Positions 36,559 to 48,024 of a DNA stretch of 64,000 nt are shown in pieces. Location: NCBI RefSeq assembly GCF_052857255.1, contig NC_135505.1, forward strand, positions 28,705,999 to 28,769,998. The letters are read 5' to 3'. Positions within the stretch are counted from its first letter, which is position 1; each line of letters begins with the position of its first letter. The notes beneath the pieces are model-generated. The model was not told where the DNA came from. It saw only the letters and a list, made by a program, of their open reading frames with translations, and ran no database searches. Both the position numbers and the translations under genes were made by a program. The stretch is from Amblyomma americanum (lineage: Eukaryota; Arthropoda; Arachnida; Ixodida; Ixodidae).

Positions 36559-38347
36559 ATGATGCAACCACGGGCGGCGATTGCAGTGCCGGCGGAGACG
36601 CCGGCAGAAGAGAAAAGCGCCGAGGGAACGCAACGGCATAGCTGCTCGCATAACTGCTACGCCGGCCCGAGCATGATGCAGCCACGAACCGCGGTTGCTG
36701 CGTCGGCGGAGACGCTGGCAGAAGAGATAAGAAACCGAGCCGGAACAGCCATGGCAACTGCCGAAAGTGACGAACAGCCAACGCCATCGGCTCGAATTCA
36801 TGAAGGAAGAGGAGCTCCCCACGCAGGTGAAGAAGAAGGAGAAAATATGGACGTCGGCGCTTTCGCCGATAAAGAAACCCGAGGGGGCTGGTGCTGCTCC
36901 ATGGGCGGCAGATACGTCCCGGAGGAGAAGGTGGAAGAAGTATTAGCAAGTAGAAGAGAACGGAAACTCCTAAACCTGAAGAAAGACAAGGCCATGACGG
37001 AAAGGACGGTAGACAAACTGCAAGTTCGCCTGCCATCGGGCACAGAGAGGATTATCCTCCGACAGCACAAAGAATCGACAGCATAAAGAAGAAGCTGGGG
37101 ATTTTTGCCGGAAACGCCATCCTGGAGGCGGCCGGGCTATCCCCCGTAGCAGAACAGGGCATTATCGACAAAAGCAACCAAACGATCCTAATATCAACCC
37201 AAACAAGGAAATTACAGAGGCTTTCGCCAAAATCAATAACATCCGAGCAGGAGAAGAAGATATCGAAATGGCTGCCCACCTGGCGATGCCCTAGGGGGGC
37301 AAAGGCGTCATCTACGGGATTAAGCTGGAGCTTACGGAAGAACAAATACACAAGGCGTTGGACAACCCACGCCACCCAACGTATACGGCAGTAAGATGTC
37401 TAGGAAAGACATCCGAATCGGTCATCATTAATTTCAAAGATCTGGAAGGACCGATTGCCATAAAATTTTGCAGTCAATGGATTCCATGTAACCTATATAA
37501 GAAAAAGTACGACGTGTGCTACGCATGCGGCAAGACATGGACACAGGCAGGACATCGGCCCAAATCCAACAAGCATCCGCTGCAGAGGCTGCGGACTAAG
37601 AAATGAGCCCGAGGAGCACGCCTGCGAGACGAAGTGCCTCCTCTGCGGGAACAAGCATCAATTAGGGGATCCGACATGCAGGGAACTCTACAGGAAGCCC
37701 CACTCGGTTAAACAACGCGACACGGCCCGGGTAAACCACGCGACGCGGCCCGGGCCGAGGCCAGGGCCGAACAAGACAAGGGAGGTGTGATCGCGGACAG
37801 GAGCAGGCCGACAACGAGGGTCACGTTACCTCCTGCGGCCAAAGAGCAACGATCCGAGTCCAGGGGCAGAAGTGCATCCAGGCCGCCACCCAGGGACAAC
37901 CAGACCCATTGGCCGGACCTCCAGAAACCAGGGGACAAGAGGACCCACTCTGGTATGCCTGTCAGCTTCGCAAGCGTGGTCTCCCAAGGTGGGACCCCAG
38001 AGCTAGAGGCACAGGTCACTTTATTTAAGAAAGAGATAGAAAAGAGAGACGAAGAAAATCGCCGACAAAGAGACATAATCAAAACCCTAACGGAAACAGT
38101 ACACCAACTCAAAGAGCAAGTTGGGCAGCTAACGAACCCAACAGAGCGAGCTACGCAGGTGGCGCCAACAAGACCGCTTACCCCAGTCCAGAGAATAGCT
38201 ATCCCCCAGATGCAGGACGACACCAGCATGGTGGTAGATACGGTAGGCACCGCAAAAAGGAAGGCAGAGTGGCATGAGACAACTGAACCCGAGAGAAGCA
38301 AAAAGATGAACAGCAAGATTAATGAGGTAAAACTAGAAGCATGCTAA
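36559..38347 (+). pseudogene. I-like LINE ORF1 (nucleic-acid-binding protein), frameshifted
   Basis: The segment 36559-37086 is open and contains a 38-residue direct repeat (second copy starting at 36673). After frameshifts near 37.08 and 37.2 kb the frame resumes with KGVIYGIKLELTEEQ, an RRM/gag-like conserved block of LINE ORF1 proteins. Cys-rich zinc knuckles follow at about 37.51-37.68 kb (CYACGK context, then a CLLCGNKH context in another frame). The last part, 37787-38347, is a Pro/Arg-rich region followed by a predicted coiled coil around its residues 75-115. ORF1 proteins coat the element RNA. This copy has at least three frame breaks. Confidence 0.8.
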
Positions 38348-38485
38348 CCAAATTAAGCGCGATAATAGATAAGAAAGTGCAGGCTATATAAAATCAAATG
38401 AATGCAGTTCTGAGGAGGCGAGTAACGAGCTCAACCCGATCCGGAGCCTCCCTCGAGCCCAGAAGCCCCGTATCTTTCCCTCATC

Positions 38486-41400
38486 ATGGATAGGCCAGCA
38501 ACTGTAATTTGGCAATGGAACTGTAGGGGCATCAAAAAGAAAAAAGCGTTGCTGCAACAGCCCGTTCTAAACCAAAGAGAGCCTCCGCTTGCTGTGGCGT
38601 TACAAGAAACAGGAAAACCACCATTCAATATTTCAGGGTACCGATCATTCGACAGCGGGAGAGGGGAAAAATCTAGAATAGCCTCTCTAGTTAAGAATAA
38701 CATAGCGGTAATTGAACACGACGCAAATAAGGACGAAGTGGAAGCCGTGCCCATAGAAATCCTTACCGGCAAAAAGAATAGGTGGAGCATATTCGTCCGA
38801 AACACGTACAACGCTTCCCCCGTCACAAAAAGGCAAAGTTCGAGGCCACGTTTAAGAAACCGCTAAAGACAACAAAATCATGCCCCCTGCTCGTAGTAGG
38901 GGACTTAAACGCATAGCATCACGAATGGGGCTACTCCAAAATCGACAGGAACGGTAGAATGCTGTGGGAAGCGATTCAGAAGACAGGACTCTCGCTATTA
39001 ACGGACCCGAACGAGCCAACCAGAACAGGTAACAGCATCTTCTGTGACTCATCACCGGACCTAACACTACGGCACAGGGCGGTCACAACTTCGTGGAAGA
39101 ACACGGGCGAAAATCTCGGCAACGATCACTTTATAATGGAAACCCAAATCAATAGGAAACTAGGGATGCCCTTACATAAGCCAAGACAGGCAATCGCAAC
39201 TGACTGGGACAAATTCAGGGATATCAGATCAACAACATAATTAGGCGAAATCGGAGATATCACAGGGTTGACCTCAACCGTCGTCTCACACGTAAAACAG
39301 GCTACCTGAAATAGTGGAGGGAGATGACCTCCCATTCAGATTAGACAAGCTTAGAAACATGTGTAACTGAAAAACAACCCTCTAGAATAAGTTAAAGCGC
39401 CAGAAATAGAACCGGTACCTTAGGAAGAAAATAGCCGAGCACAATAAAGAAATAGAGAGCTACGAATTCAAATTAGAAGAGAAAAGGTGGGATCAAAAAT
39501 GCGACGATCTGGAGAAGAATATGAACCGCCCCAACACGTGGCAGATGCTGCGCCACCTTATATACCCCACCAACACCAAAACCCATGCCAACATAGATCA
39601 AATCAAGACAAGATACAAATTTGACGGAACCGATGAACAGCTCATTGGCTGACTTAAAAAAATCTATATAGGCCCCGCATGCCCGGCAGCGGATAAAGAA
39701 TATCAGGGAGGGGGGGATCCGCCACTGGACGAACCAATTCTAGTTGCAGAGGTCAGACGCGCTTTTTGACTTGAAAAGGAACACAGCCCCTGGCCCAGAC
39801 AAGATCTCCTACGGTATGCTAAGGAACTTAGACGACGACTCTATAGTTCACCTTACAACATATTTGAACAAAGTGTGGGAATCCGGGGAAATCCCTAAAC
39901 CCAGGAAACACCCACAACATCATTTTAATCCATAAAAAGGGCAAAAAGCCCGGTATAGAAAAATCTTAGGCAAATTTCACGGACCTCATGTCGAGGCTAA
40001 TTAATGGAAAAGGTATATTCAAGCGCGACTAACTCGATTCGCGGAAGAAAACAGCATCTGGCGTCACGAGATGATAGGTTTCAGACCGCAGCTTAGCGCT
40101 CAAGATACCATGCTAAGGCTCAAACATGATTTTATAGAGAAACAAAAAGCCAAAGATACGAGAGCAATATTGGCCATAGACTTAACCAAAGCGTTCGATA
40201 ATGTCAGCCACTCGGGCCAACCTCGACGGCCTGTCAGACGTTAACGTAGGGAAGGGGACATTCGACTAAGTCAAATCTTTTCCCAAAGACAGAACTGCGA
40301 CTCTGTTCATGCAGAGCCTAAGCTCGAAAGAGATTAAATTAGGAAACAGGGGCACACCGCAAGGAGTCATCCTATCCCCCCTTCCTATTTAATCTAGTTA
40401 TGATAGACCTCCCGCACAAGTTAGGAACGATTGAAGGACTAAATACGAGCGTTTACGCAGACGACGTCAACGTTTAGCTCAATGAGGACAGCGATGGGTC
40501 TATCGAAGAAAAGCTCCAGCGGGCAGCCGACATCATAGACCTCCATGCCGAAAGTAAAGGGCTGAGCAGCTCCCCGATGAAGTCGGAACTACTAATCATA
40601 AAGCCTCGGACGAGGACAACCACAGCATCTCCTCCCAGAATCTCAATATACTTAGACGGGAAAGGAATTCCGCAAGTAGATGAGATCCGAATTCTGGGCA
40701 TGCTCATAAGCAAAACAGGAAACAACCCCATGACTATAGCTAAGCTAGACGCGCAAACCAAGTGGTAAGCATTATTAGAAGAATCTCGGCCAGGGACAGA
40801 GGGCTGAAGGAGACGAACAAGCTGAGGCTGGTCCAGGCCTTCATCTTGAGTTGGATCTGCTACTCAACCCCATTCCTTGACATCAAAACAGCAGAAAGAA
40901 ACAACTAAGACGTAAGAATAAGGAAATGCACGAAACTAGCACTGGGACTCCAAATCTCGACCTCAACCAAGGCACTAGAGGGAATGGGGGGTGCATAACA
41001 CATGGGTGTAGTTTGCAGAAGCAACGAGAACGGCACAACTCGAACGCCTAAGTCTAACCGAGACAAGACAGCAGATTCTAAACTGGGTAGGACTATAATC
41101 GAACAAAGGGACCAAATACCAGACGTTCCACATTGAGTACAAAATCAGAAAAGCCCTCACCTTCACACCTATACCTAAGGACATGCACCCACAACATGAT
41201 CAGGAAAGGCGCCAGCACAGAGCCAAACACTTGGCAGCAAAGCTAAGCAGAATGCCACCCGAGACGGTTGTTTTCACAGAAGCCGCCACTGGCGGAGATG
41301 GAAGCTCCGTCTCAGTGGTAGTCGACGGGTCTGGAACAGAACAGGGCGTGATATATACGAGCGGAGTAGACGCCACAGCAGCGGAGGAAGCGGCGATCGC

Positions 41401-42033
41401 CCTGGCGTGCGTTAGTATGGACGCGAGGGTGATCATTAGCGAGAGAAAATCGGCAGTATGAAATTTCTGCAAAGGCAAAAAAATATAACACTACGCGTCC
41501 AGCATATTATCTAAAGGCAACATAGACAGAGGCATCACCCTAACCTGGGCCCCCGCTCACTCCAACATACCAGGAAACGAAGCCGCCAACACCCTCGCCC
41601 AAGCGCTCAATATCCGGGGGGGGGGGGGTGTGGAGGAGGACGGCGGCCTCAACCTAACTTTAAGGTCGGGACGCTCACGACCTACCACGAGGTCATACAG
41701 CACTACAGGTTGGGACGGCGGAAAAATATCAACTCCCGGATAGGTACCTCACGTTCGCAGAGGCAGTCACCTGGCGCCACCTGCAAGCCAAGAACCACAT
41801 GTCTCCAATGGCGATACCTCACGCAAACGGGAAATCCGGACGACCTACTCTGCAGAATCTGTAATAACTTTGGAACTCTAACACATATCCTATGGGAGTG
41901 CAGCGACTCCCCGAGATATAATTTATTCGAGGATGAAGAAGCATGGGACACCGCGCTTCATAGCGAAGACCCGACGACTCAGGCCAACATTGTCCTTCTG
42001 GCAGCCGAAGTGGAAAACCGCTTCGTCTACTGA
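38486..42033 (+). pseudogene. I-like LINE ORF2: AP endonuclease, RT, RNase H, CCHC
   Basis: Domains in order. The AP endonuclease starts IWQWNCRGIKKK with an LQETG motif, has GDLNA at about 38899-38914 followed by a stop, and GNDHF near 39.12 kb. RT has a TAPGPDKISY block (39.78 kb), GFRPQLSAQD, then AILAIDLTKAFDN, a GTPQGVILSP block and catalytic YADD at 40453-40464. RNase H has VVVDGSG and later WAPAHSNIPGNEAAN at about 41545-41588. A C-terminal CX2CX7HX4C finger lies at about 41850-41900. RNase H after RT points to the I/R1-type group. Numerous stops and frameshifts, including one beside a G13 run at 41616-41628, make it inactive. It would carry out target-primed reverse transcription. Confidence 0.92.
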
Positions 42034-42135
42034 CCTCTGCCCCATAAGGTGACATCCGGCTCGCTGGACGCCTGCGAGCTGCACCGGAGCTGCGGTGTCA
42101 CCCCCTAACCGACAATAAAACTTTTCACCACTTAG
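42034..42135 (+). other. LINE 3' UTR with polyadenylation signal
   Basis: Short GC-rich 3' UTR ending in CCGACAATAAAACTTTTC. The LINE probably ends at about 42125-42135. There is no long A tail. Confidence 0.7.
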
Positions 42136-42198
42136 AGCATACTCGATTCTCTCCATCTTAAACTTCCTGACGTCGGATACCTTGCTCTTATTTATTTT

Positions 42199-42310
42199 GC
42201 GCCTTTATGCACAGTTAAACACCGAGCGGTCGTGGCGGAGTGGCAGCGTTTCCCCCTAAAACGCCAAAAGCCCTGGTTCGATTCCCAGCTTCAGCACAGG
42301 GCTTTTTGTT
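42199..42310 (+). mobile_element. tRNA-headed SINE (family 2)
   Basis: TGGCGGAGTGGCAG is an A-box-like Ser/Leu-type motif and GGTTCGATTCC is a perfect B-box word. The preceding GCGCCTTTATGCAC is shared with the inverted copy at 44262-44375. The cloverleaf is imperfect, so this is a SINE rather than a tRNA gene. Confidence 0.65.
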
Positions 42311-42416
42311 ATTCACCTTTGTGACGTCACTGCTCCGCGCGCGTTAGCAGCACGGCTCTCCAAGATGCACGCGAAACTGGTCAACCTCGGCCATTGTAGC
42401 TTACGGTACAAAAGTT

Positions 42417-42762
42417 CGCGGTGGTTTAGCTCTGGTTAAATCTGGAGGGACGCGATAGCTACAGGCGGCCGGGTGGAATTTGCTCAGTTTAATTCCAAAG
42501 TCAGTCTTTCGCCGCTACGTTTCTCTAGGCGCTCCTCCTTTATCTTCTTCCCACTTGACACGGCGCATGCAGACAGCTGTTGCAGCTCGGTTTCGCCGGC
42601 GCGCCGCGCCGCCGGCAGCAGCACTTGCTCCGCACCACGTGACCAGCCACGGCGCCGCGCCGGCGTGGCGTCGCTACGACGGGGTGACGGCGCCGCCACC
42701 GCCACGGCGCCGCCACGCTGAAGGCTCGAAATGCTACCGTAATGTAGCTATCGCTACAAGAC
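42417..42762 (+). repeat. GC-rich 350-bp repeat, copy 2
   Basis: It matches 31520-31873 end to end: GCGGTGGTTTAGCTCTGG start, GACGCGATAGCTACAG, CACTTGACACGGCGCATGC, a GGCGCCGCCACGCTGAAGG block, and GTAGCTATCGCTAC end. The middle differs by insertion of a GTGGCGTCGCTACGACGG segment and by loss of one CACGTG-rich piece. The two copies define the family borders. Confidence 0.8.
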
Positions 42763-42949
42763 CGACATTGGCATTGAAGCAGCCACTGCTAAACCCCTCA
42801 CTAACCCTCCTCGAACGCCCCACAGCGGGCGCACGTCCATGTACTACAAGCGAACCACAGAGCCTGTAAAACGTTTTCATAGCGACCTTTCTCGCAGGCA
42901 TCTTGTGTTCTATCGGAGTGCATTTTAAGACCTGAAAAAAATGTTCTAA

Positions 42950-43166
42950 AGCGTAAGCTTTACTGGCCGCGAACTTGCGATTTTTGCTGTGGCGGTGCTC
43001 CGAGGAGGCACACGACGTCACAACGCGCGCCTCGCCGTGGAGCCGGACCGGTCTGGCCGAAGGCGCCGAACGCGTCGGCGGTCAAGCGCAGTTGGAGTAT
43101 AGAGGGTCTCGCTTTGGCCGACGTGACGTCGCCGTGAACGCACAGGCGCGTTACGCCGGAATATAA
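42950..43166 (+). repeat. Body of SINE family 2-like repeat without head
   Basis: GCTTTACTGGCCGCGAACTT, then GCGGTGCTCCGAGGAGGC and CACAACGCGCGCCTCGCCG match, in inverted orientation, the body following the tRNA-like head at 44150-44262. The remainder is GC-rich, with ACGCCGGAATATAAACGCGC at the end. Confidence 0.7.
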
Positions 43167-43169
43167 ACG

Positions 43170-43790
43170 CGCCTTAACAGAGCCTGCGCTTAACTGCTAA
43201 CCAGCGTATTCGGCGGCGGCATCCATGGGAGCCACTGAACTTCCCCTCCCGCACACTCACTGAATAAAAGAAAAATTAAAGTGGATTAGCCCAGGATATA
43301 CAAAGGGAAAGATGTCGCCGTTCACTATGTTCGTTGGCGTTGGCAATGCTCCAGACGGTTATGGCTTTGAGCAAAGGAAGGGCGCATAACTGGCTCCGTG
43401 GATATGCGTACGCCTCATTCGTGCTTTGATACATGTGGCGGTGGTGAGATAGAGATGTGGCTTGAATGCATTAGCGCTGACACGTTGTGGCTGAAATGCG
43501 GCACCGCAGCAACAGCTAGGCCGCAGCGTTCATTTGGTGGTAAATTTCTCGCGATCAACCATTAACTGCATGCCACCTCTCAGGGTGGCAGGGAGGGCGC
43601 GCTGCCTATCCAGTGTGCGGAACGCAATCAAAGCATGCTTTTACAGTAGAACACTAACGTCACGTACATGAAAGCGAGATTGAGATCTCCACTGACCCTC
43701 GAAGCCGGTTGCGCGCCTTTCCTTTCGTTAAAATGCATTGGCGTTGCTAAGTTGTCAACGCCAATGAACTCTATGAACGCCGTCGGCTCA
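43170..43790. other. Unassigned DNA
   Basis: Nothing recognised between the family 2 body and the next SINE tail. Confidence 0.35.
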
Positions 43791-43796
43791 CTTCTT

Positions 43797-43915
43797 TTAT
43801 TTGGTTTTTGAGGAAAGGAAATGGCACAGTAACCGCCTCACATATATCGGTGGAAACCGAACCGCGCCGTAAAGGAAGGGATAAAGGATGGAGGGAAAGA
43901 TGAAAGAGAAAACAG
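43797..43915 (-). mobile_element. SINE tail fragment (Ruka-type)
   Basis: On minus this reads TTTACGGCGCGGTTCGG, CACCGATATATGTGAGG and CTTTCCTCAAAAACCAA, the terminal third of the family. Confidence 0.75.
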
Positions 43916-43924
43916 AGAATTTAA

Positions 43925-44045
43925 AGTTGGATTTTTCATTTCATTTGTTTCATCCTTTAAGGCCCGAGGGCATTACATAATGAGGGGCTTACAAATGGTT
44001 TTGGGTATATGCACTCATGGTGAAAACATAGGCAAAAAGAACTTA
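43925..44045 (-). mobile_element. CR1-like LINE 3'-tail fragment
   Basis: AAGGCCCGAGGGCATTACA and ATGAGGGGC resemble the tail at 3640-3735. Only the 3' UTR is left. Confidence 0.4.
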
Positions 44046-44149
44046 ACACTGGAACTGTAAACACTAAAAAATGGAAAGGCGAGGCACTGCGCAGCGGCGG
44101 TATACCTGTGGCTCGGTGCTACTAGTCGCGCATGCGCAGTAGTGGCTAG

Positions 44150-44375
44150 GGAGCGACAGAGAGAAATATCCGCGGCGAGGCGCGCGTTGTGGCGTCATGG
44201 GCCTCCTCGGAGCACCGCACGGCGAAATCGCAAGTTCGCAGCCAGTAAAACTTTCGCTTTAAAGCTGTGCCGAGGCTGGGAGTCGAGCCAGGGCCTTTGG
44301 AGTTTGAGACGGTGACGCTGCCACTCCGCCACGACGGCTCAAGCTTTAACCGTGAATAAAGGCGCATCTAGTGAC
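44150..44375 (-). mobile_element. tRNA-headed SINE (family 2), head plus body
   Basis: On minus: GCGCCTTTATTCACGG, then GTCGTGGCGGAGTGGCAGCG (A-box-like), GGCTCGACTCCCAGCCTC (B-box-like), then the body with TTACTGGCTGCGAACTTGCG and GTGCTCCGAGGAGGC. This copy joins the head seen at 42.2 kb to the body seen at 42.95 kb, so it defines the composite unit. Confidence 0.75.
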
Positions 44376-44379
44376 GGCA

Positions 44380-45180
44380 CTCTTCGGATGCAGAAGCCGC
44401 CGCGCTTTCGCTACGTATATATTCTGACCTAACAGAGCTAGGTCATCAGCAATTTTTTTTTCAGCGTCGTCCTTGTGTTATTCTTTGCTTTTGTAGACGT
44501 TATTTTACCGGTTGCTTCTCCTGTGGTTATGCATGAGAGTTCCCAAGAAACAATACGTGGCCAACATTTATGTATGTGGCTATGCAGATTTGTGTTGTCA
44601 GCTTTAAAGACCACTTTCTTTATATCTGAACATAGACAAGCGCTCGTACCGCTGAGAATATTGATGCTTTTTTATCTCTCTTATTACTGTCGTCATAAGC
44701 GGAAACAGCATCCCGGTGCTTGTGGGCATAAGGAGCCACAAATGCACGCAAAGCACATCTTGAAGTCAGAAGATGGTGCCTGAGTTAGTGAGCCGGTTGG
44801 CGCAAGAGGTGGAGGAAAATATTTAGCCTGACAACGTTTCGCTTCTCAAAGTGATGACCTTGTACAGCGAGTTGTTTCGCACTCCGTATTCCGGCCTCAA
44901 ATGAGCACCTACTACACGGCTTTCATGTCCCTCACTGTTCGCTTCCACTTCCGAACGCCATCTATGGGTGCTGCAGAACGTGAAATTCTGCGCTACGAGC
45001 GTAGTGCGGCAAAGTAAAAAATGATGCTTTTTACGCCGAAACATTCCATTCATATGTCTATTTTTGTCTAAAGCTCTAGGAGGAAAGAAATTCCTCTGTG
45101 TGTAGGACCTGCTTTGAATAAGTCCCACCTATGATGTAAGTAGTATGCGCTGTTTAGACTATTTTTTGGCACAGAATTGG
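44380..45180. other. Unassigned DNA
   Basis: Open frames at 44475-44783 (plus) and 44823-45128 (minus) lack recognisable domains. Confidence 0.35.
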
Positions 45181-45185
45181 TTCAC

Positions 45186-45372
45186 ACTTCACCATCTCCA
45201 TCGTCAACCTAACTGCACCCACTGCAGGACAAAGGCGTTCCCCATATCCCTCCAATTAACCTTGCCATTTCCCAGCCGCAGCCACTTATCCCCCCTAACA
45301 TCTTAATCTCATCCGCCCACGTAACATTCTGCCACCACTTGCTACTCTTCCCTTCCCTTGGAATGCATGATA
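45186..45372 (-). mobile_element. RTE-like LINE 3' end (short copy)
   Basis: On minus: CCAAGGGAAGGGAAGAG, GTTACGTGGGCGGATGAG, then GGGGAACGCCTTTGTCCTG and a GATGGAGATGG-like tail. It aligns with the other four RTE 3' ends by order of blocks. Confidence 0.65.
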
Positions 45373-45379
45373 TGTAGTG

Positions 45380-46555
45380 CATGTGTCTTAAAACAAGGGC
45401 TCGCAACCCTCTCCGGGCTTCTTACACGTTACCTTTGAAAATGGTTGTTTACACATGCCATGAGCATCCATCTGATCGAACATGCTTGAAAATTGTACGT
45501 GCGAGAACCATACGGTTTCCATAGAGCTCAATTCATATTTCAGATATCTTACTTTTTACAGTGGTTGTTAATTGTTTTTCCCAGCCTGTCAAAACTTCTG
45601 TACAAAACCCGTACAATGTCAGTTAGCGCGGGTACTACGTCTCTATACCCAAATTGAAAGTCTTCAAATAATATTATTGTTGATTGCGATAACTGCCGCG
45701 CCGATCAATCATTTCAGGTACACAGTACGCAGCCTACACAAGCTTTAAACTTTAAATTTCTTGTTTTGTCTGCAATATATAAGGCCTCAAGACACAGTAT
45801 TTTTATTGAGTAACATCAAATAGAGCATGAAATATTGTGTGGAATTCTGCCACGAAGCTTAATCATACTTGCGCTGTGCTTCTGCAGCCCTCGCATTACT
45901 GACTCGATAAATGCTTGGTTACAGACATTATATTGGACCTCAGACTTGAATAATATAAGGCCAATGATAATGCCTGCTAGTTGGGGGGGGGGGGGGGGGG
46001 GGGGCGCTGGAGTTGTGGTAAGCGACCTTTCTAAATTTATTGTTAGTGGATTTTACGTATGCGGTACGTGGCCGTTTGAGCCCCGATGAAAATATTAGTA
46101 ACTTAAGACAGAAAGACGTATTCTAGGCAGTAAGCGATGAGAAAAACACGTAGAATTCAGTTTCCTTCCTGTGTTAACCGGTATCATATTAAATGTCGTG
46201 TACACTTTCATTGCAATGAACAGAAAGCCCGCCTGCCTCTGCGGACTTAAATACCAGGTGCGGACAATTTAGCCCACATCTTCCGTCAAAATTTAATTTA
46301 CTATATTGAATTGAACATACCTTAAAAACCAATTAAATCTCAGGCAGCAGTCCCAAGCGGCTGCGGAGCCACTAACCAAGACAACGGTCATACCTAAAAG
46401 GCAGCGAGGGTTCTAAGGATCTCTGGCTGCGGACAGGCCGCCATGTGAAACTTAACCTGGCAAACTTCAACGCTAGGACATTATGCAGTCACGCTAGTCT
46501 AGCAGTGCTGTTAGATGAACAAGCGGGTATTAAATAGTATGTCATACGGCTTAGG
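45380..46555. other. Unassigned DNA with a 22-G run
   Basis: A homopolymer of 22 G lies at 45983-46004. No gene or repeat family recognised otherwise. Confidence 0.4.
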
Positions 46556-46561
46556 GAGGTA

Positions 46562-47990
46562 ATGAGCACAGATGAAGACTATACAGTTTTAAAGGGTGGG
46601 CATCTACTACGCTATCGCGGATTAGTGGACAGAGAACAAGGCGTGCGGTCCCTCATCATCCAGGATACAACTAACATAGAGGAATTCTATAGCACTAACG
46701 AGAGGGTGGCAGCTATCACATTTCGCCTTAATAACAGGTACAAACTGAAGGTGTGCATGCCTGCGCGCCTGCATCCACCAATGATGACCAGATCTTTGAA
46801 AGCTTCTATGAGGATGTAGAATTAGCAGTGAGGTAAGTAAGAACATTTTACACTCTACTGATGGAAGATTCAATGCAAAAAAGATAGAGAAGATGAGGCA
46901 GTAGGCGAGTATGACATTGTATCTAGTAATAGCCGGGGAAAGTTATTAGTAGAGTTTCCAGAGAAAAATAATTCACTGATCTTGAATACCTTGTACAAAA
47001 AACGAGAAAACAGGAAACAGACATGCAAGAACTCCATTTGAAAGATTAGAAATGAAATCGGCATCATAATATGCGCTGAACGTGGCATCGTTCAAGATGT
47101 GGACGCCGTCAGAAAGGTGCGCTGTAGCGGTCACAGGATGGTAAGGTCTCGAATTATCCTAGGCATGAAGACGGAACTCAAGAAACTAGTGAAGCAGCAG
47201 CTCATTAACGAGTGAGCGGTAAAAGGGAAAGTAGACGAATTCAGGATATTGCTGCAGAAGGATATTCGGCTTTAACGCAGGATGATGACCGTAATGTCCA
47301 TACAATGAACGATAATCTGACAGCTATCATCACGGAGTGCGCAGTAGGAGTGGGCGGTAGGATGGTTCGACAGGATACTGGTAAGATATCTCAGGAGACT
47401 AAAAGTGTTACAAAGAAACGCCGGAGCATGAAGGAGCCTTACTCCACAGACAAAATGGGACTGGCAGGGCTTTCTAAGTGCATCAATAAGCGTAAGGAAG
47501 CCGGCCTAGGGAAGTATAATGTGCAGACAATCGACTATAGTATACGCTCAAAAGAAGCGAGGTAGCCGAAAAGCGGTGAGAAGGAAGCTATGTATTGGCA
47601 AAAGCCAGATGTATTCGTTAAGAGACGGTGTGCGTAATGTCGATAACTAAAGTATCCTAACACCTTACACAAATCTATGCAGTAGTCATTGCAGTGAGGA
47701 GATCAATGAGAGAGGCAGTGCCGCACAGCACTTGCACATTCAGCCAGTAACGAATGAGAAATAACGAAAGCCTTAGGAGGAGTGCGAAAGGAGAAAGCAG
47801 CTGGTGCGGATCATGTAACAACAGATCTGTTAAAGGATGTAGGTCATATTATGCTAGAAAAACTAACGAGCCTATATACTGTATGTTTCAACTCGAACGT
47901 ACGAGAAGCTTGGAAGAGCGCTAACGTCAACATAATCCAGAAGAAAGGAGACGTCAAAGACTTGACAAATCACAGAAATCACTCTCCTGC
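46562..47990 (+). mobile_element. RTE-like LINE fragment: endonuclease and start of RT
   Basis: The plus strand encodes an AP-endonuclease segment with GVRSLIIQD, then EFYSTNERVAAITFRLNNRY, and after a 1-bp shift a STNDDQIFESFYEDVE block. An HRMVRSRI motif at about 47.13 kb marks the endonuclease end. The finger region of RT follows at 47782-47985 (KEKAAGADHVTTDLLK, then IIQKKGDVKDL). The order and motifs match RTE-clade elements of the kind annotated as craniofacial-development-protein-2-like. It stops just before the Penelope-like element begins. Multiple stops make it dead. Confidence 0.8.
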
Positions 47991-48024
47991 TGATGATAAG
48001 GTTGCCTCTCTTCTACTTCTTTCT

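Noticed and set aside
42227..42306. Functional tRNA gene
   Set aside because: A and B boxes are present, but acceptor and anticodon stems do not pair convincingly, and the same head recurs with a SINE body at 44.2 kb.
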